Shown here: one piece after another, positions 1 through 9,105 of the stretch
Layout: each line of letters begins with the position of its first letter
Position numbering within the stretch: the first letter of the stretch is position 1
Origin: Sphingobacterium sp. HMA12
GTDB lineage: Bacteria > Bacteroidota > Bacteroidia > Sphingobacteriales > Sphingobacteriaceae
NCBI RefSeq assembly: GCF_002933815.1
Contig: NZ_BEYR01000001.1
Span: 992,001-1,056,000, forward strand
Direction of reading: 5' to 3'
Length of the DNA: 64,000 nucleotides
Program-made: the position numbers and the translations under genes
Notes under the pieces: model-generated
The model's database searches: none
The model's input: only the letters and a program-made list of their open reading frames with translations
Told to the model about the DNA's origin: nothing

Positions 1-1
1 T

Positions 2-352
2 TTAGTTAAAGAAAATGTAGCTTCTCCTTTCAAGCCGGGATTATCTGCTACTGTACAGATTTTTACAAAACATGCAAAAGGTCTGGTCGTGCCGATACAG
101 TCTGTTACTGTAAGATCCGATGATAAAGATTCAACCAATACAAATAAGAAAATACAAGAATACGTATTTATCTTAAACGGTGAAGCTGTCAAGCAAGTGC
201 CAATTAAAACGGGGATTCAAGATGATAAGAACATTATTATCCTTTCGGGCTTGAAAAAGGGAGATCAGGTTGTTTCTCGACCATTTGATGCTATTTCCAA
301 AACCTTAAAAGATGGAAGCAAAGTGGAAAAAGTAGATAAATCGGCGCTATAA
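2..352 (+). CDS. RND efflux periplasmic adaptor (membrane fusion protein), C-terminal part
   Basis: The reading frame is already open at base 2, so the gene begins outside the window. The visible 116 residues include PGLSATVQIFTK and GLVVPIQSV, which match the end of the beta-barrel domain of HlyD/MacA-type adaptors, followed by a membrane-proximal domain (GIQDDKNIIILSGLKKGDQVV). Such adaptors link an inner-membrane RND or ABC pump to an outer-membrane channel. The pump genes, if present, must lie upstream. A hairpin follows the stop, so this is probably the last gene of its operon. The family call is good; the substrate is unknown. Confidence 0.82.
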   Translation, partial: LVKENVASPFKPGLSATVQIFTKHAKGLVVPIQSVTVRSDDKDSTNTNKKIQEYVFILNGEAVKQVPIKTGIQDDKNIIILSGLKKGDQVVSRPFDAISKTLKDGSKVEKVDKSAL

Positions 353-377
353 AATTATAACGATATTAATATTTAAC

Positions 378-413
378 AAAGGGAGGAGTTTTTTAAACAT
401 CTCCCTTTTTATT
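378..413 (+). terminator. Rho-independent terminator after the adaptor gene
   Basis: AAAGGGAG at 378-385 pairs with CTCCCTTT at 401-408, and a T-rich run follows. It lies 25 bases after the adaptor stop. Confidence 0.75.
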
Positions 414-459
414 TTCCTTCTAATTTATTAAATTTACGGAACCAAACCATTAACGGCTT

Positions 460-1419
460 ATGAAAAGGCTATGGACTTATTTTAGATTTAATAAAACAGA
501 GCAAAATGGTTTTTTTGTTATCTTGGTGATAATCATTTTGTTTAGTGTCATATATTCCTTGGTTCGTCGGAAGGATAAAAAGGATCCGATAGCACATCAA
601 GTACGGGTATTTGAACAATCCTTTCATGACTCAACTGGTCTTGTAGATTATCCAAATAGGAAATTTTCTGAAGCTGCTGATTTGGAGAAGAAAGTAGCTG
701 TAGTAGAACCGAGTGTCAAAAGTAAAGAGGGTGGTGCGAAGCTATTTTATTTTGATCCCAATAATTTACCTGTGGATGATTGGCAGAAACTTGGGCTGTC
801 AGCTAAGCAAATTGCAGTAATCAAGAATTACGAAAAAAAAGGCGGTCGTTTTAAAGATAAAAATGATGTCAAAAAGATGTACTCCATCAATGAACAATTG
901 TATAGAAAACTTGAGCCCTATATTAGTATAAAAAGGGAAACCACTACAGAAAATGGAACCAATAAAACGACCTTATTGTATGATAAATTTGAAACCAATA
1001 AAGCTGAACAAATAGATATCAATACTTGTGATACAACTGCCTTGATGAGTCTGAAGGGGATCGGGGCAATCCTTTCTAAGCGTATATTAAAATATAAGGA
1101 AGTACTGGGCGGTTTTTATCGTATAGAGCAATTGAAAGAAGTGTATGGTGTTACTTCCGAAACATACGCCTTGATTAAGGATAACATTACGGTGTCTAAT
1201 TTAGAAGGAATCAAAAAAATCAATATTAACCAGATTGATGCGAATTCATTGGGCAAACATCCGTATCTTAGCCCAAAGGATGCGAAATTAATAGTCAATT
1301 ACCGTGATCAACATGGCAATTATGCTAATATAGAGGATCTTACCAAGATAGGTACACTTTCGGATCTTGCTATCGCTAAAATCGCGCCGTATTTAATATT
1401 TGAGAATGATTCAAGATAA
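460..1419 (+). CDS. Helix-hairpin-helix (ComEA-like) membrane-anchored protein
   Basis: This 319-residue protein has one membrane segment near residues 17-36. It then has three helix-hairpin-helix modules, at about 98-155, 187-245 and 254-313. Typical HhH signatures are visible (SLKGIGAILSKRILKYKE; DINTCD and NINQID before the modules). ComEA-like proteins bind DNA without sequence preference, and in some bacteria they act in DNA uptake across the envelope. Single-pass multi-HhH proteins like this one are common in Bacteroidota, mostly without experimental study. The 3' end overlaps the start of apt, so the two genes are probably cotranscribed. Confidence 0.8.
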   Translation: MKRLWTYFRFNKTEQNGFFVILVIIILFSVIYSLVRRKDKKDPIAHQVRVFEQSFHDSTGLVDYPNRKFSEAADLEKKVAVVEPSVKSKEGGAKLFYFDPNNLPVDDWQKLGLSAKQIAVIKNYEKKGGRFKDKNDVKKMYSINEQLYRKLEPYISIKRETTTENGTNKTTLLYDKFETNKAEQIDINTCDTTALMSLKGIGAILSKRILKYKEVLGGFYRIEQLKEVYGVTSETYALIKDNITVSNLEGIKKININQIDANSLGKHPYLSPKDAKLIVNYRDQHGNYANIEDLTKIGTLSDLAIAKIAPYLIFENDSR

Positions 1420-1933
1420 ATTGAAATTGGAAATCCGGGATATTGTGGATTTTCCTAAACCGGGTATTGTCTTCAAAGATATTACCCCCTTGTTGAAAGA
1501 TGCTGCGTTATGCAATGAGATGATAGACGCGATTATTGACCAACTTCAAGGAATAGAAATTGATGCTATTGCGGGTATTGAAAGCCGCGGATTTCTTTTT
1601 GGATTTTTGCTGGCCAACCGACTGGGTTTACCTTTTATTCCGATACGTAAACAGGGAAAATTACCATTTAAAACGATTTCTGAATCTTATGCCCTGGAAT
1701 ATGGTCAGGCAACAATTGAGATTCATGAAGACGCCTTTGAGCAGGGGAGCCGTATTTTGATCCATGATGATCTTTTGGCAACAGGGGGGACTGTTGTGGC
1801 GGCTAGTAAACTTATTGAAAAATTGGGTGGAGTGATCGCTGCCTATAGCTTTATTATCTCATTGGACTTTCTCAAAGCAAAAGGCCGTTTATCTCGTTTT
1901 AGTGATACGATCTCTTCACTGGTGAGCTATTAA
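1406..1933 (+). CDS. apt: Adenine phosphoribosyltransferase
   Basis: The enzyme makes AMP from adenine and PRPP in purine salvage. The 175-residue product has DFPKPGIVFKDITPLL near the start, AGIESRGFLFG, and the PRPP-binding loop ILIHDDLLATGGT, all diagnostic of Apt. A TTG at 1400 would add two residues. The ATG at 1406 is preferred because it gives the usual N-terminus. The start lies inside the last codons of the HhH gene, which points to translational coupling. Confidence 0.95.
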   Translation: MIQDKLKLEIRDIVDFPKPGIVFKDITPLLKDAALCNEMIDAIIDQLQGIEIDAIAGIESRGFLFGFLLANRLGLPFIPIRKQGKLPFKTISESYALEYGQATIEIHEDAFEQGSRILIHDDLLATGGTVVAASKLIEKLGGVIAAYSFIISLDFLKAKGRLSRFSDTISSLVSY

Positions 1934-1968
1934 TACAAAAATATAAGTGTTGATTTAGACGACATCAC

Positions 1969-2790
1969 ATGATACTCTTCGCAAATGCTAAAATAAATAT
2001 CGGGCTGCAAGTGATCGCCAAGCGGACAGACGGTTATCATGAATTGAATAGCATATTCTATCCGCTACCGCTTTATGACATCATAGAGTTGTTGGAGACA
2101 GATAAGGAACAATCTACATTGACTGTTCAGGGAGAACGTATTCCCGGAGATCAGGCGGATAATCTCTGCTTACGGGCTCATGCGTTGTTAAAAAAAGAAT
2201 TTGATATTCCTTCTGTCACGATTGATTTAATCAAACAGATTCCAATAGGAGCTGGATTGGGAGGAGGATCTGCAGATGCATCTTTTGTATTGAAAGGGCT
2301 TAATGAGTTGTTTAAATTAAGCTTAACAGACCTACAATTAAAAGAATATGCGGCACAATTAGGGGCAGATTGCCCGTTCTTTATTGGAAATACGCCTGTG
2401 TTTGCAACTGGAATCGGTACAGATTTTGAAGCTGTGTCGCTTGATCTAAGTGAATACTATATCGCCCTTATTATGCCTGATATTCATATCTCAACTGCTG
2501 AGGCGTACAAAGGCGTGAAGCCAAAGGTTTCGGATGTCAACCTGGAGGAAGCGATCCGATTACCCATTCAGGAGTGGAAGTTCCTGATTCGAAATGATTT
2601 TGAAGATCGTATTTTTGACAACCATCCTTTATTGAAAGAGATCAAAGAAGCACTGTATCAGAAAGGGGCGATATATGCCTCTATGTCGGGCTCCGGTGCC
2701 GCGATTTATGGTATTTTCTGGGAAAAAACAGATCTAAGTGAATTTTCCAGCTATGGAAAAATTTATTATCCGGTTGCGCTAAATCAATAA
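1969..2790 (+). CDS. ispE: 4-diphosphocytidyl-2-C-methyl-D-erythritol kinase
   Basis: This GHMP kinase phosphorylates CDP-methylerythritol in the non-mevalonate (MEP) pathway to isoprenoid precursors. The N-terminus ANAKINIGLQV..RTDGYHEL is typical, and the ATP-binding loop PIGAGLGGGSADAS sits at residues 92-105. The C-terminal MSGSGAAIYGIF is the third GHMP motif. The length of 273 residues fits the family. It starts 35 bases after apt on the same strand and is followed by a strong bidirectional hairpin. Confidence 0.95.
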   Translation: MILFANAKINIGLQVIAKRTDGYHELNSIFYPLPLYDIIELLETDKEQSTLTVQGERIPGDQADNLCLRAHALLKKEFDIPSVTIDLIKQIPIGAGLGGGSADASFVLKGLNELFKLSLTDLQLKEYAAQLGADCPFFIGNTPVFATGIGTDFEAVSLDLSEYYIALIMPDIHISTAEAYKGVKPKVSDVNLEEAIRLPIQEWKFLIRNDFEDRIFDNHPLLKEIKEALYQKGAIYASMSGSGAAIYGIFWEKTDLSEFSSYGKIYYPVALNQ

Positions 2791-2806
2791 TATAAGTTTA
2801 CCAAAA

Positions 2807-2850
2807 AATAAGCCATACCTTGCGAAATGTATGGCTTATTGCTTTTATTC
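2807..2850. terminator. Bidirectional terminator between ispE and the ATP-cone gene
   Basis: A 12-bp perfect stem (AATAAGCCATAC at 2807-2818 with its complement at 2829-2840) lies between two convergent genes. T-rich sequence follows on the plus strand and an A-run precedes it. Confidence 0.85.
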
Positions 2851-2863
2851 AAACGTGATGCTA

Positions 2864-3709
2864 TTAATATTCTTCTTCCACCTTATAGTCTAATAATTCA
2901 CGGGCTTCTTTTAGAACTTTTTCTTTTCGATCTTTGTTGAGTCCTAGAAAATCCAGTTTTTCAGGACTGCCTACAATATCTTTTACGAGGATCACCTGAT
3001 TTTTTAATAGCTGCTGTTCTTCCAGATCCGAAAGCGTGGTCAAACAGGTGACAGGGTAAAAGACTGCCTTATCAACTCTGCTCTTGATGCTATTTTCTTT
3101 CGGATAGTCCCAGGATAGTAGATTGATGCCATAATATTCCGCAAAATCAATGGAATCTGTTGTGAAATAGGCGTTCGTAATCAACCAACCCTCCTGAAAT
3201 TGCAATTTTTTACCGAAAAACTCGTAATCAATCCCGCTGATATCTTTAAATCTTGACAGGTAATACATTGCTGTGGTGACGGAAATCTTAGCGTCAATAT
3301 CATTTCTAAATTTACATTCTGCTGTCATTAATTTACCGTCCTTATAAGCCACGACATCCAATTCGTGGGAAACAGCATGTCCCTGTACCGTTTGTCCGGT
3401 GGTGCTTTCGTAACCGATTGAACGAAGCAGATGTGCAATATATTTTTCAAAATAAAAACCCTCTGGCCCCAGATCGCGTAGTGCTTTCTTTAGGCTGTAA
3501 CGTGCAGCAAATGAGTTACGGACTGTTTTCAGCGTATCGAAAGCCAGTTGATATAGTTCCCTCGTAGAGATACCATCATATATTTCATTTACAACACGGT
3601 TGTATACTTGGCTTACCTGCTCTACATTTGCTCCCGATCGGGAAAGTGAGTGCTTTAAGGCTTCACCATTAAAAGGTACTAATTCACCGGAATATTTTTT
3701 GACTTGCAT
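2864..3709 (-). CDS. ATP-cone domain fused to a PD-(D/E)XK nuclease-like domain
   Basis: The first 85 residues look like an ATP-cone, the nucleotide-sensing domain of ribonucleotide reductases and NrdR (VKKYSGELVPFNGEALKHSL). From about residue 86 a restriction-endonuclease-like core follows, with HELDVVAYKDGKLMTAECKF supplying the D118 ... E131-x-K133 active-site pattern of the Mrr-type PD-(D/E)XK fold. The rest of the C-terminus is not recognised. A nucleotide-regulated DNA nuclease is the natural inference, but no function is established from sequence. The gene stands alone, convergent with ispE. Confidence 0.72.
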   Translation of the reverse strand: MQVKKYSGELVPFNGEALKHSLSRSGANVEQVSQVYNRVVNEIYDGISTRELYQLAFDTLKTVRNSFAARYSLKKALRDLGPEGFYFEKYIAHLLRSIGYESTTGQTVQGHAVSHELDVVAYKDGKLMTAECKFRNDIDAKISVTTAMYYLSRFKDISGIDYEFFGKKLQFQEGWLITNAYFTTDSIDFAEYYGINLLSWDYPKENSIKSRVDKAVFYPVTCLTTLSDLEEQQLLKNQVILVKDIVGSPEKLDFLGLNKDRKEKVLKEARELLDYKVEEEY

Positions 3710-3843
3710 GGATATTAAATTTGATAAATACGAATATAAGTGATGTGTTTCGAGAATTCACATAAAAAACTATTATTCTATATTTAAACTTTTTTGGTTC
3801 ATCATTTGTTTACATTAAGAACAATACTTAAATATAGATAATT

Positions 3844-4140
3844 ATGAGTAACCTATTGACATTTGCATTTGATAAGATTACAGCTAAGATAAAGGATGAC
3901 TGTATTGAGGAGAATATCGGAGCTTCCGAACGTGTATTATCTGTGATCGCTGGCGGCTTTATTTTAGGGTTGGGCGTTAAGAAGATTTTTAAATCACCAT
4001 TGACGGGACTTTCAGGTTTGACCCTCGGCGGGACACTGATTTACCGTGGTGTGACGGGGCATTGTGACGTAAAAAAGATCCTGGAAGATAAGGATGTTAA
4101 AAAGGTAGAGGTAATCGAACATCGTTATTTTGTTAAATAG
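3844..4140 (+). CDS. YgaP-like (DUF2892) small membrane protein
   Basis: This 98-residue protein carries NIGASERVLSVIAGGFILGLG followed by a second hydrophobic stretch SGLTLGGTLIYRGVTGHC. That is the two-helix YgaP-like transmembrane unit, where the phrase N-x-G-x-x-E-R and the G-x-C near the end are typical. The N-terminal 25 residues are an amphipathic extension. Function is unknown. It is a single gene, divergent from the ATP-cone gene. Confidence 0.75.
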   Translation: MSNLLTFAFDKITAKIKDDCIEENIGASERVLSVIAGGFILGLGVKKIFKSPLTGLSGLTLGGTLIYRGVTGHCDVKKILEDKDVKKVEVIEHRYFVK

Positions 4141-4245
4141 GAAATGGTGGCGTAATTTTTCGTTGAAAAATGCTGAATAGGATTTCATGAAACTGAACTC
4201 ACCCTTGTTACAGCGCAACGACAGCAGCAATGCCGGATATGCAAG

Positions 4246-4287
4246 AAAAAACTGGAATCCGAAATTATCTTTCGGACTCCGGTTTTT
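4246..4287. terminator. Bidirectional hairpin terminator upstream of the ychF 3' end
   Basis: An 18-bp stem with two G-T pairs runs from 4246-4263 to 4270-4287. It is flanked by an A-run on one side and a T-run on the other, between convergent genes. Confidence 0.75.
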
Positions 4288-4314
4288 CCAGTCTGATGAA
4301 TTCATCAGCTAATT

Positions 4315-5415
4315 TTATACGTTAAAACGGAAGTGCATAATGTCTCCATCCTGTACGATATATGTTTTTCCCTCTACGGCTAGTTTTCCGGCCTCTTTTG
4401 CAGCACTTTCTGAACCTAAAGTAACAAAGTCGTCGTATTTGATCACCTCAGCACGAATAAATCCTTTCTCAAAGTCCGTGTGAATAACACCTGCCGCCTG
4501 AGGGGCAGTAAAGCCGTTTTCAATTGTCCAAGCGCGTACTTCTTGAACACCAGCAGTAAAATAGGTGGCTAAATTCAATAGTGAATATGCCGCTCTAATC
4601 AATTTGTGTACACCGGATTCCTCCAAACCAAGATCATCCAAAAACATCTTGCGTTCTTCATAACTCTCTAATTGCGCAATTTCAGATTCAATTTGCGCTG
4701 ATATGATCAAGACTTCGGCTCTCTCATCTTTCACGGCTTCTTTTACACGCTCCACATAAGCATTACCTGTATTAACAGATCCTTCGTCGACATTACATAC
4801 ATAAAGTACAGGTTTCGCTGTTAATAAAGCCAGGTCTTGAATAAACTCAAAATCTTCGGCTTCAATCGGAGCCGTACGGGCTGATTTACCTGATTCCAAA
4901 TGTTCTTTGACAACGGAAAGGATATCAAAAGTCTTTTTTGCATCTTTATCACCACCTGTTTTTGCCATTTTCTCCACTTTTTGGATACGTTTTACCACGG
5001 TATCCAAATCCTTTAGCTGCAACTCTGTATCGATGATTTCTTTATCTCTGATCGGATCTACAGAACCATCCACATGAATGACATTTCCATCATCAAAACA
5101 TCTTAAAACGTGAATGATCGCATTTGTAGTACGAATATTTCCTAAGAATTGGTTACCTAATCCTTCTCCTTTTGACGCTCCTTTTACCAATCCGGCGATA
5201 TCGACGATTTCAATGGTATTTGGAACGACACGTTGCGGATTGACTAACTCAGCTAATTTATTTAGACGGGCATCCGGTACGGTAATTACCCCAACATTTG
5301 GTTCAATTGTACAAAATGGAAAGTTTGCTGCCTGTGCTTTCGCATTCGACAGACAGTTAAATAATGTTGATTTACCAACGTTTGGTAAACCTACGATACC
5401 GCATTGTAAAGCCAT
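4315..5415 (-). CDS. ychF: Redox-regulated ATPase YchF (Obg-family)
   Basis: YchF is an Obg-like P-loop ATPase that binds ribosomes and is conserved in nearly all life. The P-loop GLPNVGKST lies at residues 9-17, DIAGLVKGAS is the switch region, NVDE replaces the NKxD specificity motif, and a TGS-like domain ends the protein (TYIVQDGDIMHFRFNV). The open frame runs upstream to 5676, but the family begins at MALQCGIVG, so the start is set at 5415, giving 366 residues. It is divergent from the Rieske gene with a 68-base gap. Confidence 0.95.
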   Translation of the reverse strand: MALQCGIVGLPNVGKSTLFNCLSNAKAQAANFPFCTIEPNVGVITVPDARLNKLAELVNPQRVVPNTIEIVDIAGLVKGASKGEGLGNQFLGNIRTTNAIIHVLRCFDDGNVIHVDGSVDPIRDKEIIDTELQLKDLDTVVKRIQKVEKMAKTGGDKDAKKTFDILSVVKEHLESGKSARTAPIEAEDFEFIQDLALLTAKPVLYVCNVDEGSVNTGNAYVERVKEAVKDERAEVLIISAQIESEIAQLESYEERKMFLDDLGLEESGVHKLIRAAYSLLNLATYFTAGVQEVRAWTIENGFTAPQAAGVIHTDFEKGFIRAEVIKYDDFVTLGSESAAKEAGKLAVEGKTYIVQDGDIMHFRFNV

Positions 5416-5483
5416 ATATAGTGCAAATTTTTGAAATTGCACAAAGATAGAAAATTCACTGTAATTTTTAACTATCTTGTGGT

Positions 5484-5831
5484 ATGCTTCAGTGGTACAA
5501 AATTGATGACGCCCAATTTTTAAAGGATAAGGGGATAACCGAGCATAAGTTTGGTGGAAAAACCATTTGCCTGACTTGGTTTGAAGAGCAATTGCATGCT
5601 TTCTCCAGAAAATGTCCGCATGCTGGAGCTCCTTTAAAAAACGGTTGGTGTGAGCGAGGAAAAGTAATCTGTCCATTTCATCGGCATGAATTTGATCTTG
5701 TGACGGGAAAAGGCAATCCTGCTCAACATGACTTTATTCATATTTATCCTATTAAACAGGAGGGTGGTGCCCATTTTGTAGGTGTTGAGAAAGGTTTTTG
5801 GCAAAATCTTCTCGGTTCTAAAAGTAACTAA
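5484..5831 (+). CDS. Rieske [2Fe-2S] domain protein
   Basis: This 115-residue single-domain protein has the Rieske cluster ligands C44-P-H46 and C63-P-F-H66 (RKCPHAGAPL and VICPFHRHEFDL). No membrane helix or signal peptide is present, so it is a cytosolic ferredoxin-type Rieske protein, like the small subunits of some reductases. No partner oxidoreductase or oxygenase lies next to it, so its electron partner is unknown. Confidence 0.85.
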   Translation: MLQWYKIDDAQFLKDKGITEHKFGGKTICLTWFEEQLHAFSRKCPHAGAPLKNGWCERGKVICPFHRHEFDLVTGKGNPAQHDFIHIYPIKQEGGAHFVGVEKGFWQNLLGSKSN

Positions 5832-5877
5832 AGTATCATATCTCCCGATGTAATCGCATATCTAAGCAGTAAATAAG

Positions 5878-5885
5878 TATATTTG
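5878..5885 (+). promoter_or_regulatory. Candidate Bacteroidota -7 box for gpsA
   Basis: TATATTTG matches the TAnnTTTG consensus and lies 22 bases before the gpsA ATG. No clear -33 TTG box is seen at the usual distance, so this is only a candidate. Confidence 0.4.
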
Positions 5886-5907
5886 CTTTCGAAAACAAAT
5901 TAGAAAC

Positions 5908-6912
5908 ATGCAGGGGAAAAAGATTGGTATAATAGGTAGCGGGAGCTGGGCCACAGCGATGATCAAGATGCTATGCGAAAATGACCAAGACAAACATATT
6001 TTTTGGTGGATTAGAAAAGAGGAAGATGCAGAATATATTCAAAAATTTAAACACAATCCAACCTATTTGAGTGGGGTTGCTGTCGATTTGAGTATTACCA
6101 GCATTGATACCAGTGCAAAAAATGTAGTTGCCAATTCAGATATTGTTATTTTAAATACGCCGGCAGCCTATTTAAAAGATGCATTAAATGGTATCACCAA
6201 GGAGGATTTCAAAGACAAAATAGTGGTATCCGCCATCAAGGGGATTATTCCGAAGGATAACTTGATTATCGGTGAGTTTTTGGAACAGCGTTATGACATC
6301 GATATAAGGCAGATTTGTGTGGTTGGTGGTCCTTGTCACGCTGAAGAAGTGGCCCTTGGGAAGTTGTCTTACTTGACATTTGGTTGTAAAAACCTGGATA
6401 ATGCTGCTTCTGTGGCCTCATTTTTATCTTCTCGGGTTATTAAAACGATCCTTTCAGAAGATATTATAGGAATAGAGTTTGGGGCCGTGTTAAAGAATAT
6501 TTATGCCCTTGCAGGTGGTATATGCCATGGCTTGGGTTATGGTGATAATTTTCAGGCGGTCCTGGTTTCCAACGCCATTCGTGAGATGCGCCGGTTTGTC
6601 GCTAAAGTAGATGGGGATACATCCCGGGATGTCAATACCTCTGCTTATTTAGGCGACTTGTTGGTTACAGCATATTCACAGTTCAGCCGCAACAGAACAT
6701 TTGGGAATATGATCGGAAAAGGATATAGTGTGCAATCTGCCCAACTCGAAATGAACATGGTGGCTGAAGGTTATTATGCTTCGGCCTGCATTCAGGAATA
6801 TGCAGAGAAGTATGCTGTCGAGTTACCTATTTGCGATGCCGTATATCAGATTTTATATGCACATCAACCTGCATCCAAAATTATTCAAGCTTTGAGTGAA
6901 AAATTAACTTAA
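5908..6912 (+). CDS. gpsA: NAD(P)-dependent glycerol-3-phosphate dehydrogenase
   Basis: GpsA reduces dihydroxyacetone phosphate to sn-glycerol-3-phosphate, the backbone for phospholipid synthesis. The N-terminal dinucleotide-binding loop GIIGSGSWATAM (residues 7-18), VVGGPCHAEEVA, and the catalytic stretch EFGAVLKNIYALAGG are all present. The length of 334 residues fits the family. hemF follows 17 bases later, so the two are probably cotranscribed. Confidence 0.95.
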   Translation: MQGKKIGIIGSGSWATAMIKMLCENDQDKHIFWWIRKEEDAEYIQKFKHNPTYLSGVAVDLSITSIDTSAKNVVANSDIVILNTPAAYLKDALNGITKEDFKDKIVVSAIKGIIPKDNLIIGEFLEQRYDIDIRQICVVGGPCHAEEVALGKLSYLTFGCKNLDNAASVASFLSSRVIKTILSEDIIGIEFGAVLKNIYALAGGICHGLGYGDNFQAVLVSNAIREMRRFVAKVDGDTSRDVNTSAYLGDLLVTAYSQFSRNRTFGNMIGKGYSVQSAQLEMNMVAEGYYASACIQEYAEKYAVELPICDAVYQILYAHQPASKIIQALSEKLT

Positions 6913-6929
6913 ACGTAGCGATAAAGTAG

Positions 6930-7829
6930 ATGATAACAAAAGAAGCAATTGCTTTAGCTTATAAAGAAATTCAAGATGAAATATGCCAGGCGCTGGAGCG
7001 TTTGGACGGTTCAGCTCGATTTGAGGAAGAACTATGGGAAAGAGAAGGTGGGGGCGGCGGCCGTACGCGGATTATTCAGAATGGAAACATCTTGGAAAAA
7101 GGTGGAGTAAACTTTTCTGCTGTGCATGGTAAGCTACCTGAGAGCATTAAGAAGGCTTTTGGCGTAGATCAAGATGATTTCTTTGCCACCGGAGTTTCTA
7201 TTGTTATTCACCCCAATAATCCATGGGTACCGATTATTCATATGAATATCCGGTATTTCGAATTGAACGAAGAGGTGCGCTGGTTTGGGGGAGGGATAGA
7301 CCTGACGCCTCACTATGTGAATGAAGCGGACGCCCAGTTTTTTCATCAGCAATTAAAAACGGTCTGTGATAAACATAATCCAACTTTTTATGATGAATTT
7401 AAAAAATGGGCCGACGAGTATTTCTTCATTCGCCACCGACAGGAAACTCGTGGAATAGGCGGGGTATTCTACGATAAATTAAATACTGCGAAAACAGGAA
7501 TGTCCATGGCGGATATTTTTGCATTTTCCTGCGATTTAGGACGTAGCTTTGCACCTACTTATACTGCATTGGTCGATAGAAACAGAAATAAGGACTATGA
7601 TGAAGCGCAAAAAAATTGGCAATTGATCCGCCGGGGGCGTTACGTTGAGTTTAATTTAGTCTGGGATTCTGGTACTAAATTTGGACTTGAGACAAATGGC
7701 CGCATAGAGTCCATATTGATGAGTCTACCATCCCAGGCCAATTGGGTATATGACCATCAACCTGAAGAAGGCTCCGAAGAAGCCAAGACCTTATCCTTAT
7801 TGCGAAAAGGTATTAACTGGATTTCATAA
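6930..7829 (+). CDS. hemF: Oxygen-dependent coproporphyrinogen III oxidase
   Basis: HemF converts coproporphyrinogen III to protoporphyrinogen IX with O2 in heme synthesis. Family blocks seen are WEREGGGGGRTRI, EKGGVNFSAVHG, ATGVSIVIHPNNPW, RWFGGGIDLTPHY and RGRYVEFNLVWDSGTKFGL. The length of 299 residues is typical. It sits between gpsA and an M16 protease gene whose ATG is 16 bases after the hemF stop. Confidence 0.96.
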   Translation: MITKEAIALAYKEIQDEICQALERLDGSARFEEELWEREGGGGGRTRIIQNGNILEKGGVNFSAVHGKLPESIKKAFGVDQDDFFATGVSIVIHPNNPWVPIIHMNIRYFELNEEVRWFGGGIDLTPHYVNEADAQFFHQQLKTVCDKHNPTFYDEFKKWADEYFFIRHRQETRGIGGVFYDKLNTAKTGMSMADIFAFSCDLGRSFAPTYTALVDRNRNKDYDEAQKNWQLIRRGRYVEFNLVWDSGTKFGLETNGRIESILMSLPSQANWVYDHQPEEGSEEAKTLSLLRKGINWIS

Positions 7830-7845
7830 AATCGAAAAAAATTAC

Positions 7846-9105
7846 ATGGTTTCATACCAAAAATTTACGTTAGAAAACGGACTTCGTGTATTGATACATG
7901 AAGATCATAACACAGCAATGGCCTGTGTGAATATATTATACGATGTAGGCGCGCGCGATGAGTCTCCGGAGCAGACGGGTTTTGCCCATTTATTTGAGCA
8001 TCTCATGTTTGGTGGTAGCGTCAATATCCCTAATTTTGATACCGAGCTGCAGAAGGTCGGTGGAGAGAATAATGCCTTCACAAGCAATGATATCACCAAT
8101 TACTATATTACGTTGCCTTCATCCAATGTGGAGACTGCACTGTGGTTAGAATCCGATCGTATGTTAAGTCTGGCATTCTCACCACAGAGTCTTGAAGTAC
8201 AACGAAATGTAGTGAGTGAAGAATTTAAACAACGCTATCTCAATCAGCCTTATGGTGATGCCTGGCTCAAGCTGCGCCCTCTGGCTTATAAGGTGCACCC
8301 GTATCGTTGGGCTACCATTGGAAAAGAACTAAAACATATTGAAGATGCAACGATGGCGGATGTCAAGGCCTTCTTCAAATTACACTATAATCCTCAGAGT
8401 GCAATTATGGTAATTTCGGGCGACGTTTATTATGAAGAAGTAAAATCTTTGGTTGAAAAATGGTTTGCCGATATCGAACCCGGTCAAAAGTATCACCGCC
8501 AGTTGCCACAGGAGCCTGTGCAACAGGAATTAAGAAGGGAGACTGCTTTTGCTCCGGTACCCTTAGATGCACTCTATATGGCTTTTCATGGTCCAGCGCG
8601 ACTGGAAGAAGGTTATTTTGCTATGGATTTACTTTCGGATATCCTGTCCAGAGGCTCTTCATCAAGACTTTATCGAAGACTGGTGAAAGGGGAACAGGTT
8701 TTTAGCGAATTAAATGCCTACGTAATGGGCAGTATCGACAATAACTTGTTTGTGATCGAAGGTAAACCATCCGAAGGAATAACACTGGAAGAAGCGGAAA
8801 GCGCCGTATGGAGAGAGCTCGATTTATTGAAAAAAGAATTGGTGTCTGAAACGGAACTGGAAAAAGTAAAAAATAAAATCGAGTCGACAAACGTGTTTGC
8901 TGAGTTGTCCATCTTGGATAAGGCAATGAATTTGGCTTTTCATGAATTGCTTGGTGATGCCAACGGTATCAATACAGAAGTATCAAAATATCTGGCTGTA
9001 ACGGCTGAGGAAGTGCAGCAACAAGCAAGAGCTATTTTTAACCCTGAAAACGCATCAATATTAATGTATAAAGCACAAGAGGAGGAGATACGTCATGTTG
9101 GATAG
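7846..9105 (+). CDS. M16 family zinc metallopeptidase, active subunit
   Basis: The inverted zinc motif H48-L-F-E51-H52 lies in TGFAHLFEHLMFGGS, and the downstream glutamate is probably in NVVSEEFKQRY. This identifies a pitrilysin/processing-peptidase-like protease. The product is 419 residues with no signal peptide. The open frame extends upstream into hemF (to 7750), but the ATG at 7846 gives the usual N-terminus. The gene overlaps the next M16 gene by 11 bases, and the two proteins probably form an active/inactive heterodimer, as known for other bacterial M16B pairs. Confidence 0.9.
   Translation: MVSYQKFTLENGLRVLIHEDHNTAMACVNILYDVGARDESPEQTGFAHLFEHLMFGGSVNIPNFDTELQKVGGENNAFTSNDITNYYITLPSSNVETALWLESDRMLSLAFSPQSLEVQRNVVSEEFKQRYLNQPYGDAWLKLRPLAYKVHPYRWATIGKELKHIEDATMADVKAFFKLHYNPQSAIMVISGDVYYEEVKSLVEKWFADIEPGQKYHRQLPQEPVQQELRRETAFAPVPLDALYMAFHGPARLEEGYFAMDLLSDILSRGSSSRLYRRLVKGEQVFSELNAYVMGSIDNNLFVIEGKPSEGITLEEAESAVWRELDLLKKELVSETELEKVKNKIESTNVFAELSILDKAMNLAFHELLGDANGINTEVSKYLAVTAEEVQQQARAIFNPENASILMYKAQEEEIRHVG

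Noticed and set aside
5416-5676. An 87-codon upstream extension of ychF
   Set aside because: It has no family match, overlaps the divergent Rieske gene, and the known YchF N-terminus begins at 5415.
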